DNA from: an uncultured Clostridia bacterium
Lineage (GTDB): Bacteria > Bacillota > Clostridia > Oscillospirales > Ruminococcaceae
Assembly: GCA_947586185.1 (NCBI GenBank)
Contig: CANPXN010000016.1
Span: 1-58,736 of the forward strand
DNA: 58,736 bases
Direction of reading: 5' to 3'
Under the pieces are notes generated by a model. That model saw only the letters and a list, made by a program, of their open reading frames with translations. It ran no database searches and was not told the origin of the DNA. The stretch's first letter is position 1; every line of letters starts with the position of its first letter. Both the position numbers and the translations under genes were made by a program. This document shows positions 8,322-15,991 of the stretch, piece after piece.

Positions 8322-8798
8322 ATGCTTAAAGGACTGCTTGAAAAAAGCTCATGCGCCAAGTGCCGTATATGCTGTGGCTTTGACCGGACAGATATATGGG
8401 AAATGCCGGTATTTTCCGAGGAGGCAAAACAAAAGCTGGAGGGAAAGCTGGGGCATATCGAATTTATAAGACAGGGGGATTCATATACTGTAAAGCCGCC
8501 GGAGCTTCACGGTGATGAGCTGTTTTACTGTCCGGCGCTGGACAAGGATACCGGTTGTATTTTAGGGGATGAAAAGCCTTTTGACTGCCGTATATGGCCG
8601 TACAGGATAATGGAGGTCGAAGGGAAAAGGGCGATCACGATCTCTCCGGTATGCCCGGAGCTTTACAGCCGCCCACTTAACAGCCTTGTGGAATTTCTTG
8701 AAAGAGGACTGAAAAACGAGATATTCAGCTATGCGGATAAAAATCCTGACGTAGTAAAGCCCTATGACAAAAGCTATCCGGTGCTGATGTTTGAATAA
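8322..8798 (+). CDS. YkgJ-type cysteine cluster protein (putative metal-binding)
   Basis: 158 residues. An N-terminal CAKCRICCGF cluster, then YCPALD...GCIL and FDCRIWPYR match the YkgJ/UPF0153 family, thought to bind zinc or iron through conserved cysteines; no reaction is established. The ATG at 8322 is favoured because GGGAG ends eight bases before it; an ATG at 8316 is also possible. The leader is very short. The gene is monocistronic and closed by a hairpin shared with convergent nifJ. Confidence 0.8.
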   Translation: MLKGLLEKSSCAKCRICCGFDRTDIWEMPVFSEEAKQKLEGKLGHIEFIRQGDSYTVKPPELHGDELFYCPALDKDTGCILGDEKPFDCRIWPYRIMEVEGKRAITISPVCPELYSRPLNSLVEFLERGLKNEIFSYADKNPDVVKPYDKSYPVLMFE

Positions 8799-8802
8799 AA
8801 GC

Positions 8803-8838
8803 AAAAAAGAGGACACCCTAAGGTATCCTCTTTTCTTA
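8803..8838. terminator. bidirectional terminator between the cysteine-cluster gene and nifJ
   Basis: AAAAGAGGA and TCCTCTTTT form the stem; T-runs follow on both strands, serving the two convergent genes. Confidence 0.75.
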
Positions 8839-8893
8839 TATCAGGACATTCCGCAATGTACTGCGGCTATTCCTTATGCGTAAGATGAATTAA

Positions 8894-11800
8894 TTATTCT
8901 TCGCCGTAGAGTTTAGCAAGTCTTGTAAGGTAGTCATATCTATCCTTAGCGTTATCCAGAGCAGCGTCAAAGAGTCTTTCAGCTCTCTCAGGATTCTGAC
9001 GTGCAAGAGCGTTGTAACGAACCTCGCCCATGAGGAAGTTCTTGTACTCGTCTGTATTAGGAGCCTTGGAATCCATAATAAACGGATTCTTTCCTTCCTT
9101 CTTGAGGGTTGGGTTATATCTGTAAAGGTGCCAGTAACCAGCCTGAACAGCCTTCTTTTCTTCTGTCATAGCAGTGCTCATACCTGTCTTGATACCATGG
9201 TTGATACATGGAGCATAACCGATGATGATTGACGGACCTGGATAAGCCTCTGCCTCAGCGATAGCCTTGATGCACTGGTTGTAGTCAGCGCCCATAGCAA
9301 TGTGAGCAACGTAAACGTAGCCGTAGCTCATAGCGATACCAGCGAGGTCCTTCTTTTTAACTTCCTTACCGGCTGCTGCGAACTGAGCGATAGCGCCTGT
9401 AGGAGTTGACTTAGATGACTGACCGCCTGTATTTGAGTAAACCTCTGTATCGAATACGAAGATGTTTACATCCTGTCCTGAAGCGATTACGTGGTCAAGA
9501 CCGCCGAAACCGATATCGTATGCCCAGCCGTCACCGCCGAAGATCCACTGAGATTTCTTTCTGAGGAAGTCCTTGTCAGCAAGAATGTCCTTAGCAGCGT
9601 CGCATCCGCATGCTTCAAGAGCTGCTACCAGCTTTTCTGTTGCAGGAGTATTTGCATTTCCGTCGTCAACAGTGTCAAGGTATCCCTTGATAGCTTCCTT
9701 AACGTCAGCGTTTTCAGCTGTTTCGCTAAGAGCCTTAACCTTATCAATAACTCTGTTTCTCAGAGCCTTCTGAGCAAGGAACATACCGTAACCGAACTCA
9801 GCGTTGTCCTCAAACAGTGAGTTGGACCATGCAGGACCCTGACCCTTCTTGTTGTATGTGTAAGGAGTTGAAGGTGCGCTGCCGCCCCAGATTGATGAAC
9901 AGCCTGTTGCGTTTGCGATATACATTCTGTCGCCGAAGAGCTGAGTAATGAGCTTAGCGTATGGTGTTTCACCACAGCCTGCGCATGCGCCTGAGAATTC
10001 AAGCATTGGCTGTCTGAACTGTGAACCCTTAACTGTTTCAGCCTTGAACTTAGTCATAACTTCTTCCTTAGGCTCGATTGTAAGACCATAGTTGAAGCCT
10101 TCCTGTTCGCCCAGCTCCGTTTCCAGAGGCTGCATTACAAGAGCCTTGTTCTTAGCAGGACAGATATTAGCACATGAACCGCAGCCTGTGCAGTCGAGAG
10201 CTGAAACTGTCATAGCGAACTTGAGGCCGTTCATAGCCGGCTTAAAGTCAGCCATCTTCATGCCTTCAGGAGCGTTCTTTGCTTCTTCTTCATTAAGAGC
10301 TACAGGACGGATTACAGCGTGAGGACATACATAAGAGCACTGGTTACACTGGATGCAGTTTTCAGGGATCCACTGAGGAACCTTAACAGCGATACCTCTC
10401 TTTTCAAATGCAGCTGAACCCTGTGGGAATGTACCGTCAGCCATATCCTTGAAGGTTGAAACTGAGAGCTTGTCGCCCTGCTGAGCGTTGCATGGAATCT
10501 GAATATTGTTGATGTAGCTTTCAAGAGCCTTGTTGTCGCATGTAACAGCTGTCATACCCATCTGAGTATCTGCTGCGTCTGCCCATGAAGCAGGAACGTC
10601 AACCTTAACGATGCTCTTATAGCCTGCGTCGATAGCGTTGTGGTTCTTCTTAACAACATCCTCGCCCTTCTTCATGTAAGAAGCAGTAGCTGCGTCCTTC
10701 ATGTATTTAAGAGCGTCCTCGAAAGGAATGATGTCGGCAAGCTTGAAGAATGCGGACTGGAGAATTGTGTTGATTCTTGTGCCCATTCCTGTTTCCTCAC
10801 CAAGCTTAACGCCGTTGATGATGTAGAAGTTAATGTTGTTCTGAGCGATATATCTCTTTACCTGTCCTGGGAGGTGCTTGTCCAGATCGGCAGCGTCCCA
10901 GATAGTATTGAGGAGGAATGTACCGCCAGGCTTGATATCTGTTACCATATCGTACTTGTCGATATAGCTCTGGTTGTGACATGCTACGAAGTCAGCCTTG
11001 TTGATAAGGTATGATGACTTGATAGGTGTCTTACCAAAACGGAGGTGTGAAACTGTTACACCGCCTGATTTTTTGGAGTCATATGAGAAATATGCCTGTG
11101 CATAAAGCTCAGTATGGTCGCCGATGATCTTGATAGAGTTCTTGTTTGCACCAACAGTACCGTCAGAGCCAAGGCCCCAGAACTTACATGATGTTGTGCC
11201 GTCAGGAGCTGTATCAGGATTTTCTGAGCAATCCAGTGAGAGATTTGTAAGGTCATCGTTGATGCCGATTGTAAATCTCTTCTTTTCTGTATTCTTGTAA
11301 ACAGCGATGATCTGGTCAGGAGTTGTATCCTTTGAACCAAGACCGTATCTGCCTGTGAATACAGGAACGTTGTTGAACTTTGTATCCTTAAGAGCAGCGA
11401 CAACGTCGAGGTAAAGAGGTTCGCCAAGTGAACCAGGTTCCTTTGTTCTGTCGAGAACTGAGATTCTCTTAACTGAATCAGGAATAGCCTCAACGAGCTT
11501 TTCAGCAACGAAAGGTCTGTAAAGTCTTACCTTAACAAGACCGTACTTGCCGCCGTTTGCGTTCAGGTAATCAATAGTTTCTTCAATAGTGTTGTTAACT
11601 GAACCCATAGCAACGATTACATGCTCAGCGTCAGGTGCGCCGTAGTAGTTGAAGAGCTTGTAGTCTGTGCCGATCTTCTTGTTAACCTTGTCCATGTATT
11701 CCTCAACGATTGAAGGAATAGCGTCATAGTAAGGGTTGCAGGCTTCTCTTGCCTGGAAGAAGATATCAGGGTTCTGAGCAGTACCTCTCAATACAGGGTG

Positions 11801-12433
11801 CTCAGGGTTCAGAGCAGCGTCACGGAATTTCTTAACGCTGTCCATATCCAGCATTTCCTTGAGGTCTGCATCGTCCCATGTTTCGATCTTCTGGATCTCG
11901 TGGGATGTTCTGAAACCGTCGAAGAAGTGGAGGAACGGAACTCTGCCCTTGATAGTTGCAAGGTGGGCAACAGCGCCGAGGTCCATAATTTCCTGAGGGT
12001 TTGAAGAACAGAGCATAGCATAGCCTGTCTGACGGCATGCGTAAATATCTGAGTGATCGCCGAAGATGTTAAGAGCGTGTGAAGATACGCATCTTGCTGA
12101 AACGTGGATAACTGACGGAAGCAGCTCGCCGGCGATCTTATACATATTAGGAATCATAAGGAGAAGACCCTGTGATGCTGTATATGTAGTTGTGAGTGCG
12201 CCTGCCGATAACGAACCGTGTACAGCACCTGCCGCACCGGCTTCAGACTGCATTTCTACAACCTGAACAGGGTGTCCGAATAAGTTTTTCTTGTCTTTTG
12301 CAGACCACTGGTCAGTAACTTCTGCCATTGGTGAAGACGGAGTAATAGGATAAATTGCAGCTAAATCAGTAAAAGGGTATGATACCCATGCCGCAGCGTT
12401 ATTACCGTCCATGGTTTTCATTTTTCTTGCCAT
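8894..12433 (-). CDS. nifJ: pyruvate:ferredoxin (flavodoxin) oxidoreductase
   Basis: A 1,179-residue single-chain PFOR, the usual length. It converts pyruvate and CoA to acetyl-CoA and CO2 and reduces ferredoxin. The N-terminal YPITPSSPMAE motif belongs to the pyruvate-binding domain I. Two 4Fe-4S clusters are read from CIQCNQCSYVCPH and CTGCGSCANICPA near 690-760. A further CAGC near 825 supplies the proximal cluster with a late Cys, and the thiamine diphosphate site GDGWAYDIGFGG lies near 965 with DTEVYSNTGGQSS after it. ATG at 12433 is preceded by AGGAGG. It is a single gene. Codon choice is strongly biased, as in highly expressed genes. Confidence 0.98.
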   Translation of the reverse strand: MARKMKTMDGNNAAAWVSYPFTDLAAIYPITPSSPMAEVTDQWSAKDKKNLFGHPVQVVEMQSEAGAAGAVHGSLSAGALTTTYTASQGLLLMIPNMYKIAGELLPSVIHVSARCVSSHALNIFGDHSDIYACRQTGYAMLCSSNPQEIMDLGAVAHLATIKGRVPFLHFFDGFRTSHEIQKIETWDDADLKEMLDMDSVKKFRDAALNPEHPVLRGTAQNPDIFFQAREACNPYYDAIPSIVEEYMDKVNKKIGTDYKLFNYYGAPDAEHVIVAMGSVNNTIEETIDYLNANGGKYGLVKVRLYRPFVAEKLVEAIPDSVKRISVLDRTKEPGSLGEPLYLDVVAALKDTKFNNVPVFTGRYGLGSKDTTPDQIIAVYKNTEKKRFTIGINDDLTNLSLDCSENPDTAPDGTTSCKFWGLGSDGTVGANKNSIKIIGDHTELYAQAYFSYDSKKSGGVTVSHLRFGKTPIKSSYLINKADFVACHNQSYIDKYDMVTDIKPGGTFLLNTIWDAADLDKHLPGQVKRYIAQNNINFYIINGVKLGEETGMGTRINTILQSAFFKLADIIPFEDALKYMKDAATASYMKKGEDVVKKNHNAIDAGYKSIVKVDVPASWADAADTQMGMTAVTCDNKALESYINNIQIPCNAQQGDKLSVSTFKDMADGTFPQGSAAFEKRGIAVKVPQWIPENCIQCNQCSYVCPHAVIRPVALNEEEAKNAPEGMKMADFKPAMNGLKFAMTVSALDCTGCGSCANICPAKNKALVMQPLETELGEQEGFNYGLTIEPKEEVMTKFKAETVKGSQFRQPMLEFSGACAGCGETPYAKLITQLFGDRMYIANATGCSSIWGGSAPSTPYTYNKKGQGPAWSNSLFEDNAEFGYGMFLAQKALRNRVIDKVKALSETAENADVKEAIKGYLDTVDDGNANTPATEKLVAALEACGCDAAKDILADKDFLRKKSQWIFGGDGWAYDIGFGGLDHVIASGQDVNIFVFDTEVYSNTGGQSSKSTPTGAIAQFAAAGKEVKKKDLAGIAMSYGYVYVAHIAMGADYNQCIKAIAEAEAYPGPSIIIGYAPCINHGIKTGMSTAMTEEKKAVQAGYWHLYRYNPTLKKEGKNPFIMDSKAPNTDEYKNFLMGEVRYNALARQNPERAERLFDAALDNAKDRYDYLTRLAKLYGEE

Positions 12434-12504
12434 TGGGATTGGTCCTCCTGTACTTATTATAAATTAGGTTATGCTTAATAAACACACACATAACTTCACC
12501 ATAT

Positions 12505-12533
12505 ATAATATCACAACTGCGGAATTTTGTAAA
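12505..12533 (-). promoter_or_regulatory. nifJ promoter
   Basis: TTTACA, 17 bases, TATTAT on the - strand, giving a leader of about 65 bases before nifJ. Confidence 0.65.
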
Positions 12534-12725
12534 TACCTTTTTGCAAAAAGAGGGTTTAATAGATGTAAAATATTTTACGGTTTTTTTGTTACCTTTTTTT
12601 CACAGGAAGTGACAAAATTCCTTTCTTTTTGACTTGCGAAAGCTGAAAAGTGCATAACAAAAAGCCTTGAATATTGTCTATTTTTACGAAAAAGAACTTA
12701 AAATCAAAAAAATCCAAAATTTTTG

Positions 12726-12754
12726 TTGACGATTGGCGATTTTTAGTGTATAAT
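12726..12754 (+). promoter_or_regulatory. promoter of a candidate small RNA
   Basis: TTGACG, a 17-base spacer and a perfect TATAAT on the + strand, with no open frame downstream before the terminator at 12849. Confidence 0.7.
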
Positions 12755-12760
12755 AACAGC

Positions 12761-12876
12761 AGTGTTAAATAATTCATGATTATTTACACTCGTTTTGTTG
12801 TCTCCTTTCTTTTGTTCTACACATATTTATTTTCTCTCATTTCATTTTGAGCCGGATTATTCCGGCTCATTTTTCT
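12761..12876 (+). ncRNA. candidate trans-acting small RNA, about 115 nt
   Basis: The predicted start of transcription coincides with a 5' hairpin: AGTGT/ACACT and AAATAAT/ATTATTT with a single bulge. A pyrimidine-rich unpaired stretch of about 55 bases follows and contains GTCTCCTTTC, complementary to a Shine-Dalgarno sequence. It ends in a GAGCCGG/CCGGCTC hairpin with a T-run (12849-12874). Promoter, 5' hairpin, C/U-rich seed and terminator are the layout of a translation-repressing small RNA. There is no coding frame. I do not recognise a named family. Confidence 0.6.
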
Positions 12877-12919
12877 TTTTATGGTAGTTTTTATCGTGGC
12901 TCACAACGCCTCCGGATAT

Positions 12920-13144
12920 TCACGCCTTTTCTCTTATGGGATAGGGCGTTTTTTCATCTGTAAGCTCTGCAAGATAGTCCATACTTGTGCCGAACAAAAC
13001 CGCAAGAGCGCAGAGCTGTTCCACCGTCGGATATCTTACGCCTCGTTCTATCTTTGAATAATCGCTCTGGTCGATACCTGTTTTCATTTGCACCTGGAGC
13101 TGTGTAAGCCCCTTTTCCTTTCTCATTTGCTTTATCCTGTTCAC
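12920..13144 (-). CDS. Xre-family helix-turn-helix regulator
   Basis: 74 residues, almost entirely one HTH_3 domain: KQMRKEKGLTQLQVQMKTG...SDYSKIERGVRYPTVEQL, then a short tail. Such proteins are DNA-binding repressors. The start is GTG at 13144, eight bases after AAAGGAG. Its own promoter overlaps a perfect inverted repeat (GACCTATT, 4 bases, AATAGGTC) and a divergent promoter, so autoregulation together with control of the + strand transcript is likely. It follows no other gene in an operon. Confidence 0.85.
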   Translation of the reverse strand: MNRIKQMRKEKGLTQLQVQMKTGIDQSDYSKIERGVRYPTVEQLCALAVLFGTSMDYLAELTDEKTPYPIREKA

Positions 13145-13175
13145 TTTTTATACTCCTTTACCAAAATTACTTACA

Positions 13176-13226
13176 ATAATTATGGCATATTGACCTATTG
13201 ACAAATAGGTCAGATTACCCTATAAT
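13176..13226. promoter_or_regulatory. divergent promoters with operator for the Xre regulator
   Basis: + strand: TTGACA (13198), 17 bases, TATAAT (13221). - strand: TTGTCA (13199-13204), 17 bases, AATTAT (13176-13181). The two -35 boxes overlap inside a perfect inverted repeat, 13192-13211 (GACCTATT/AATAGGTC). A further half-site GACCTA is at 13249. This is the arrangement of a lambda-type repressor switch. Confidence 0.7.
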
Positions 13227-13347
13227 ATAATTATGGATAGGGAGTTCTGACCTAAAACATGGAAATTCACCCTAAATTTATGTACGATATAAACAATATA
13301 ATTTAAAGCAATTATTTATTTTAATTATCTCTTAGGAGGTTTATTTA

Positions 13348-13558
13348 ATGCGTTGTATTTATAAATATAAATTAATAGAGCCTTTCTGCTGCTGACAACC
13401 GGATTGCTCCTATATACCCCGCAAAATATATAGGCGTAATTAATACAGCCACTGATAATGGCACTTCACATATTGAGGTTATGCAGTTGAAAAAGCGGAA
13501 GGGAAGAGATGATCAATGTACGGTAGTTTATAAATGCAGCAAAAAAGAGCGTCTTTAA
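13348..13558 (+). pseudogene. short peptide frame or frameshifted small gene under the Xre-controlled promoter
   Basis: An AGGAGG sits seven bases before ATG at 13348, an excellent site, but the frame encodes only 15 residues (MRCIYKYKLIEPFCC). Right after, a second frame stays open for about 57 codons (from 13385, DNRIAPIYPAKYIGV onward) and stops at 13556 inside the terminator. One indel near 13375-13385 would join the two into a ~70-residue protein. Either the Xre target is a tiny peptide or this is a recently broken gene. No family is recognised. Confidence 0.35.
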
Positions 13559-13569
13559 GGCGCTCTTTC
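13541..13569 (+). terminator. terminator of the Xre-controlled transcript
   Basis: AAAGAGCG and CGCTCTTT form the stem; the following T-run is weak. Confidence 0.5.
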
Positions 13570-13600
13570 ACTATTTAATATTTAACTTTAACGGCATAAA

Positions 13601-13641
13601 AAAAGCAGCATAGCGTTCCGATACGGGCGATATGCTGCTTT
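13601..13641 (-). terminator. spoVAD-spoVAE terminator
   Basis: AAAGCAGCATA pairs with TATGCTGCTTT, and on the - strand it is followed by a run of seven T. Confidence 0.75.
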
Positions 13642-13652
13642 ATCTATATTAA

Positions 13653-14006
13653 TTATTTATCCTTAGGCTTGAAAATAAGCGCAACGATAAGTCCAAATAT
13701 CAACGCAGCCGTTATTCCTCCGGCAGCGCTTGTCATTCCTCCGGTAAAGACGCCTAAAAAGCCTTTTTCGTCAACGGCTTTTCTAACGCCCTCGGCAAGA
13801 AGATGTCCGAAGCCTGTCAGGGGAACGCTTGCTCCGCCTCCGGCAAACTCCACCAGCGGCTTATACCAGCCGAAAGCAGAGATCGCTACTCCCAGTACGA
13901 CATATGCCACAAGTATCCTTGCAGGAGTAAGCTTTGTATAGTCAATGAGGACCTGTCCGACAGCGCATAGCCCTCCTCCGATCAAAAATGCCCACAAAAG
14001 CTCCAT
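13653..14006 (-). CDS. spoVAE: stage V sporulation protein AE
   Basis: 117 residues with three or four hydrophobic segments (MELLWAFLIGGGLCAVGQV..., VAYVVLGVAISAFG, ITAALIFGLIVALIF). It belongs to the SpoVAC/SpoVAE membrane family, part of the channel that moves dipicolinic acid into the spore and out on germination. The ATG at 14006 overlaps the spoVAD stop by one base (TAATG) and follows AAAGGAGGGAG, so translation is coupled. Acts in the inner spore membrane. Confidence 0.9.
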   Translation of the reverse strand: MELLWAFLIGGGLCAVGQVLIDYTKLTPARILVAYVVLGVAISAFGWYKPLVEFAGGGASVPLTGFGHLLAEGVRKAVDEKGFLGVFTGGMTSAAGGITAALIFGLIVALIFKPKDK

Positions 14007-15028
14007 TATGCTCCCTCCTTTGAATGAGATATATGAATGAGATGAGCGATGGACGGTATACTTTCGCCCTGCTGGGATAACATAGGGGACATAAGCGCTC
14101 CTGTTGCGATAAAAAGCATATCCTTTATCTCGCCGGTCTGCACCTGAGGCAGATAATGTCCGCACAGAACGCTTCCGCCGCAGCCGCAGCCTGAACCTCC
14201 TGCATGGGTATCCTGCTGATCCGGGTCGAAGATCGACGCTCCGCAGTCCTTGTGCTGCTTTGAGATGTCGATCCCGTCCTTCTGCATAAGCTCAAGGAGC
14301 AGCTGGCTGCCTACGATCCCAAGGTCTCCGGTCAGGATCACGTTAAAATCCTCCGGACGCTTTCCAGTGTCATCAAGATATTTCTTTATGGTAACCGCTG
14401 CCGCAGGAGCCATTGCAGCTCCCATATTGTTTGCATCGGTAATGCCGAGATCGGTTATCCTGCCGATGGTTGCGCCCTTTACATAGGGAGCATGTCCCGA
14501 CGGGGACAGTATAACGGCTCCGGAGGCTGTACAGGTCCACTGCGAGGAGGGAGTTCTCTGACCTCCGTAGGAGAGAGGAAATCTGAATTGACGCTCCGCT
14601 GTGGAGAAGTGGGAGGAGGTTGCGGCAATGATTTTTCCGCCCATGCCTCCGTCAGTGAGAAGTGCGGCAAGGAGCATACCCTCGGCCATGGTGGAGCATG
14701 CGCCGTAGATGCCCAGAAAGGGAATGTTAAGGTCCCTCAGTCCGTAGGTCGTGCCGGTACACTGATTTATAAGGTCGCCTGCAAAGATATAGTCTATGTC
14801 CTCCGGCTGGAGATTTACCTTTTTCATTGCAAGCTGTACAGTGCGCTTCTGAAGCTCGCTTTCAGCCTGTTCCCATGTTTCCTGACCGAAATAGCTGTCC
14901 TTTTCGATCTGATCAAAGCATGCTCCAAGAGGACCTTCGCCCTCCTTTGAGCCGGCAATGCTTGCAAAGGAACAGATCGACGGAGAATTTTCGGTTATAA
15001 ATGTGTTGTGGTTTATTTTTACTGCCAT
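14006..15028 (-). CDS. spoVAD: stage V sporulation protein AD
   Basis: 340 residues of the thiolase-fold SpoVAD family, the dipicolinic-acid-binding subunit of the SpoVA channel. Recognisable segments are IYGACSTMAEG, HFSTAERQFR, LTGDLGIVG and GGSGCGCGGSVLCGHYL. The ATG at 15028 is chosen because GGAGG lies five bases upstream; the in-frame ATG four codons earlier overlaps that ribosome site. spoVAE follows directly. spoVAC, normally upstream, is not next to this pair. Confidence 0.93.
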   Translation of the reverse strand: MAVKINHNTFITENSPSICSFASIAGSKEGEGPLGACFDQIEKDSYFGQETWEQAESELQKRTVQLAMKKVNLQPEDIDYIFAGDLINQCTGTTYGLRDLNIPFLGIYGACSTMAEGMLLAALLTDGGMGGKIIAATSSHFSTAERQFRFPLSYGGQRTPSSQWTCTASGAVILSPSGHAPYVKGATIGRITDLGITDANNMGAAMAPAAAVTIKKYLDDTGKRPEDFNVILTGDLGIVGSQLLLELMQKDGIDISKQHKDCGASIFDPDQQDTHAGGSGCGCGGSVLCGHYLPQVQTGEIKDMLFIATGALMSPMLSQQGESIPSIAHLIHISHSKEGA

Positions 15029-15074
15029 AATAGCCTCCATTCTGCCGGATGATCGGCGTAATTTTTCCTGCGAC

Positions 15075-15103
15075 TATTATTTGCAGATTTTCTTGATATA
15101 TGC
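15075..15103 (-). promoter_or_regulatory. possible sigma-G-type promoter of spoVAD
   Basis: On the - strand GCATA, 15 bases, CAAATAATA sits about 50 bases upstream of spoVAD. It loosely resembles sigma-F/G promoters, which control spoVA in Bacillus. The match is weak. Confidence 0.25.
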
Positions 15104-15141
15104 AAAAGCTAAGAAGGCTTTTTGGCATTTTGAATATTAAA

Positions 15142-15180
15142 TAAAAAAAGAGCTGCCGCACAGTAAAAATGCAGCAGCTC
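15142..15180 (-). terminator. terminator or attenuator upstream of spoVAD
   Basis: GAGCTGC/GCAGCTC stem with a T-run on the - strand, about 120 bases before spoVAD. No - strand gene lies upstream, so it may insulate spoVAD from transcription arising in the 216-bp repeat. Confidence 0.6.
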
Positions 15181-15313
15181 CTATTTCAAAGGGGGAGATG
15201 AAACTAAAAAAAAGCATTATGTATCGGTTTTACCGACAGTTATATTATGCCGTTGTTTTGTGATAATTTAATGATACATATGTGAATAAGAGAAAAATAT
15301 TTTTATTTTTCTG

Positions 15314-15529
15314 TGTCGAAAAAGTCAAGGTATGTTCGCCGAAGGTTGAGATAAAGGTTTCGCCAGCCTTTTTCTAAAGGCTGTGGGGGTCAATGGGGGC
15401 AAAGCCCCCTTGTCGCCTTCCGCAGAAGGCGAAATTCCTTGCCTTAGAAGCGCTCCGCAAGGGGTGAATTTCAAAACAGTCCGGTGGACTGTTTTGAAAG
15501 AGGGGACGCCCTGCAAGAGAGGGCGTCCC
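15314..15529 (+). repeat. 216-bp intergenic repeat, copy 1
   Basis: Nearly identical in reverse orientation to 41432-41647. It contains several hairpins: GGGGGC/GCCCCC, a palindrome CAAAACAGTCC/GGACTGTTTTG and GGGACGCCCT/AGGGCGTCCC. Differences between the copies in the third hairpin arm are compensatory (CGCCTTC...GAAGGCG here, CGCTCTC...GAGAGCG there), implying selection on folding. It has no open frame of note and lies in the gap between spoVAD and the DUF378 gene. Confidence 0.85.
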
Positions 15530-15678
15530 ATTAATTACTTAAAAACAACTTTTTCGACAGCCTAAGAAAAATATTTTTATTTTTCTGAAAAAATTTTCCG
15601 GTATGAATATTATTCTTGTCAGTGAGCAAAATATGACCATGAACATGAAAAAATGTTCAGGAAAACGAGGTAATGCAA

Positions 15679-15891
15679 ATGTGGAATAAACTCGCATTGA
15701 TTCTGCTGATAATCGGCGGAATTAACTGGGGTCTGATTGGAATTTTCAGCTTCGACCTTGTTGCTTGGATCTTCGGAGGACAGGGCGCTGTACTCAGCAG
15801 AATAATCTACACTATTGTAGCGATCTCTGCTATCTGGTGCATCACATTCCTGTTTAGACGTGAAGACAATCTGGTAGAAGTAACAGACTGA
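15679..15891 (+). CDS. DUF378 family small membrane protein
   Basis: 70 residues with two hydrophobic helices. The N-terminal KLALILLIIGGINWGLIGIF is the hallmark of DUF378 (YuzA-like) proteins, of unknown function. The ATG at 15679 is eight bases after GAGG; the ATG six bases earlier is too close. An inverted repeat TGAACAT/ATGTTCA sits 15 bases upstream. Confidence 0.85.
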   Translation: MWNKLALILLIIGGINWGLIGIFSFDLVAWIFGGQGAVLSRIIYTIVAISAIWCITFLFRREDNLVEVTD

Positions 15892-15957
15892 TAATAACGG
15901 GTATAACGGAGTATTTCATCAATGATGCCGTAAATATTCTGTTTTTAATACCATAAA

Positions 15958-15991
15958 CCGCCGCCTGAAATCAAGGGCGGCGGTCATTTTA
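15958..15991. terminator. terminator shared by the DUF378 gene and rnr
   Basis: CCGCCGCC pairs with GGCGGCGG, followed by TCATTTTATT on the + strand; it separates two convergent genes and touches the rnr stop. Confidence 0.65.

Noticed and set aside
14492-14950. A 152-codon frame opposite spoVAD
   Set aside because: It is a shadow of the well-supported spoVAD gene. The same holds for long frames opposite nifJ, rnr, metG and mfd.
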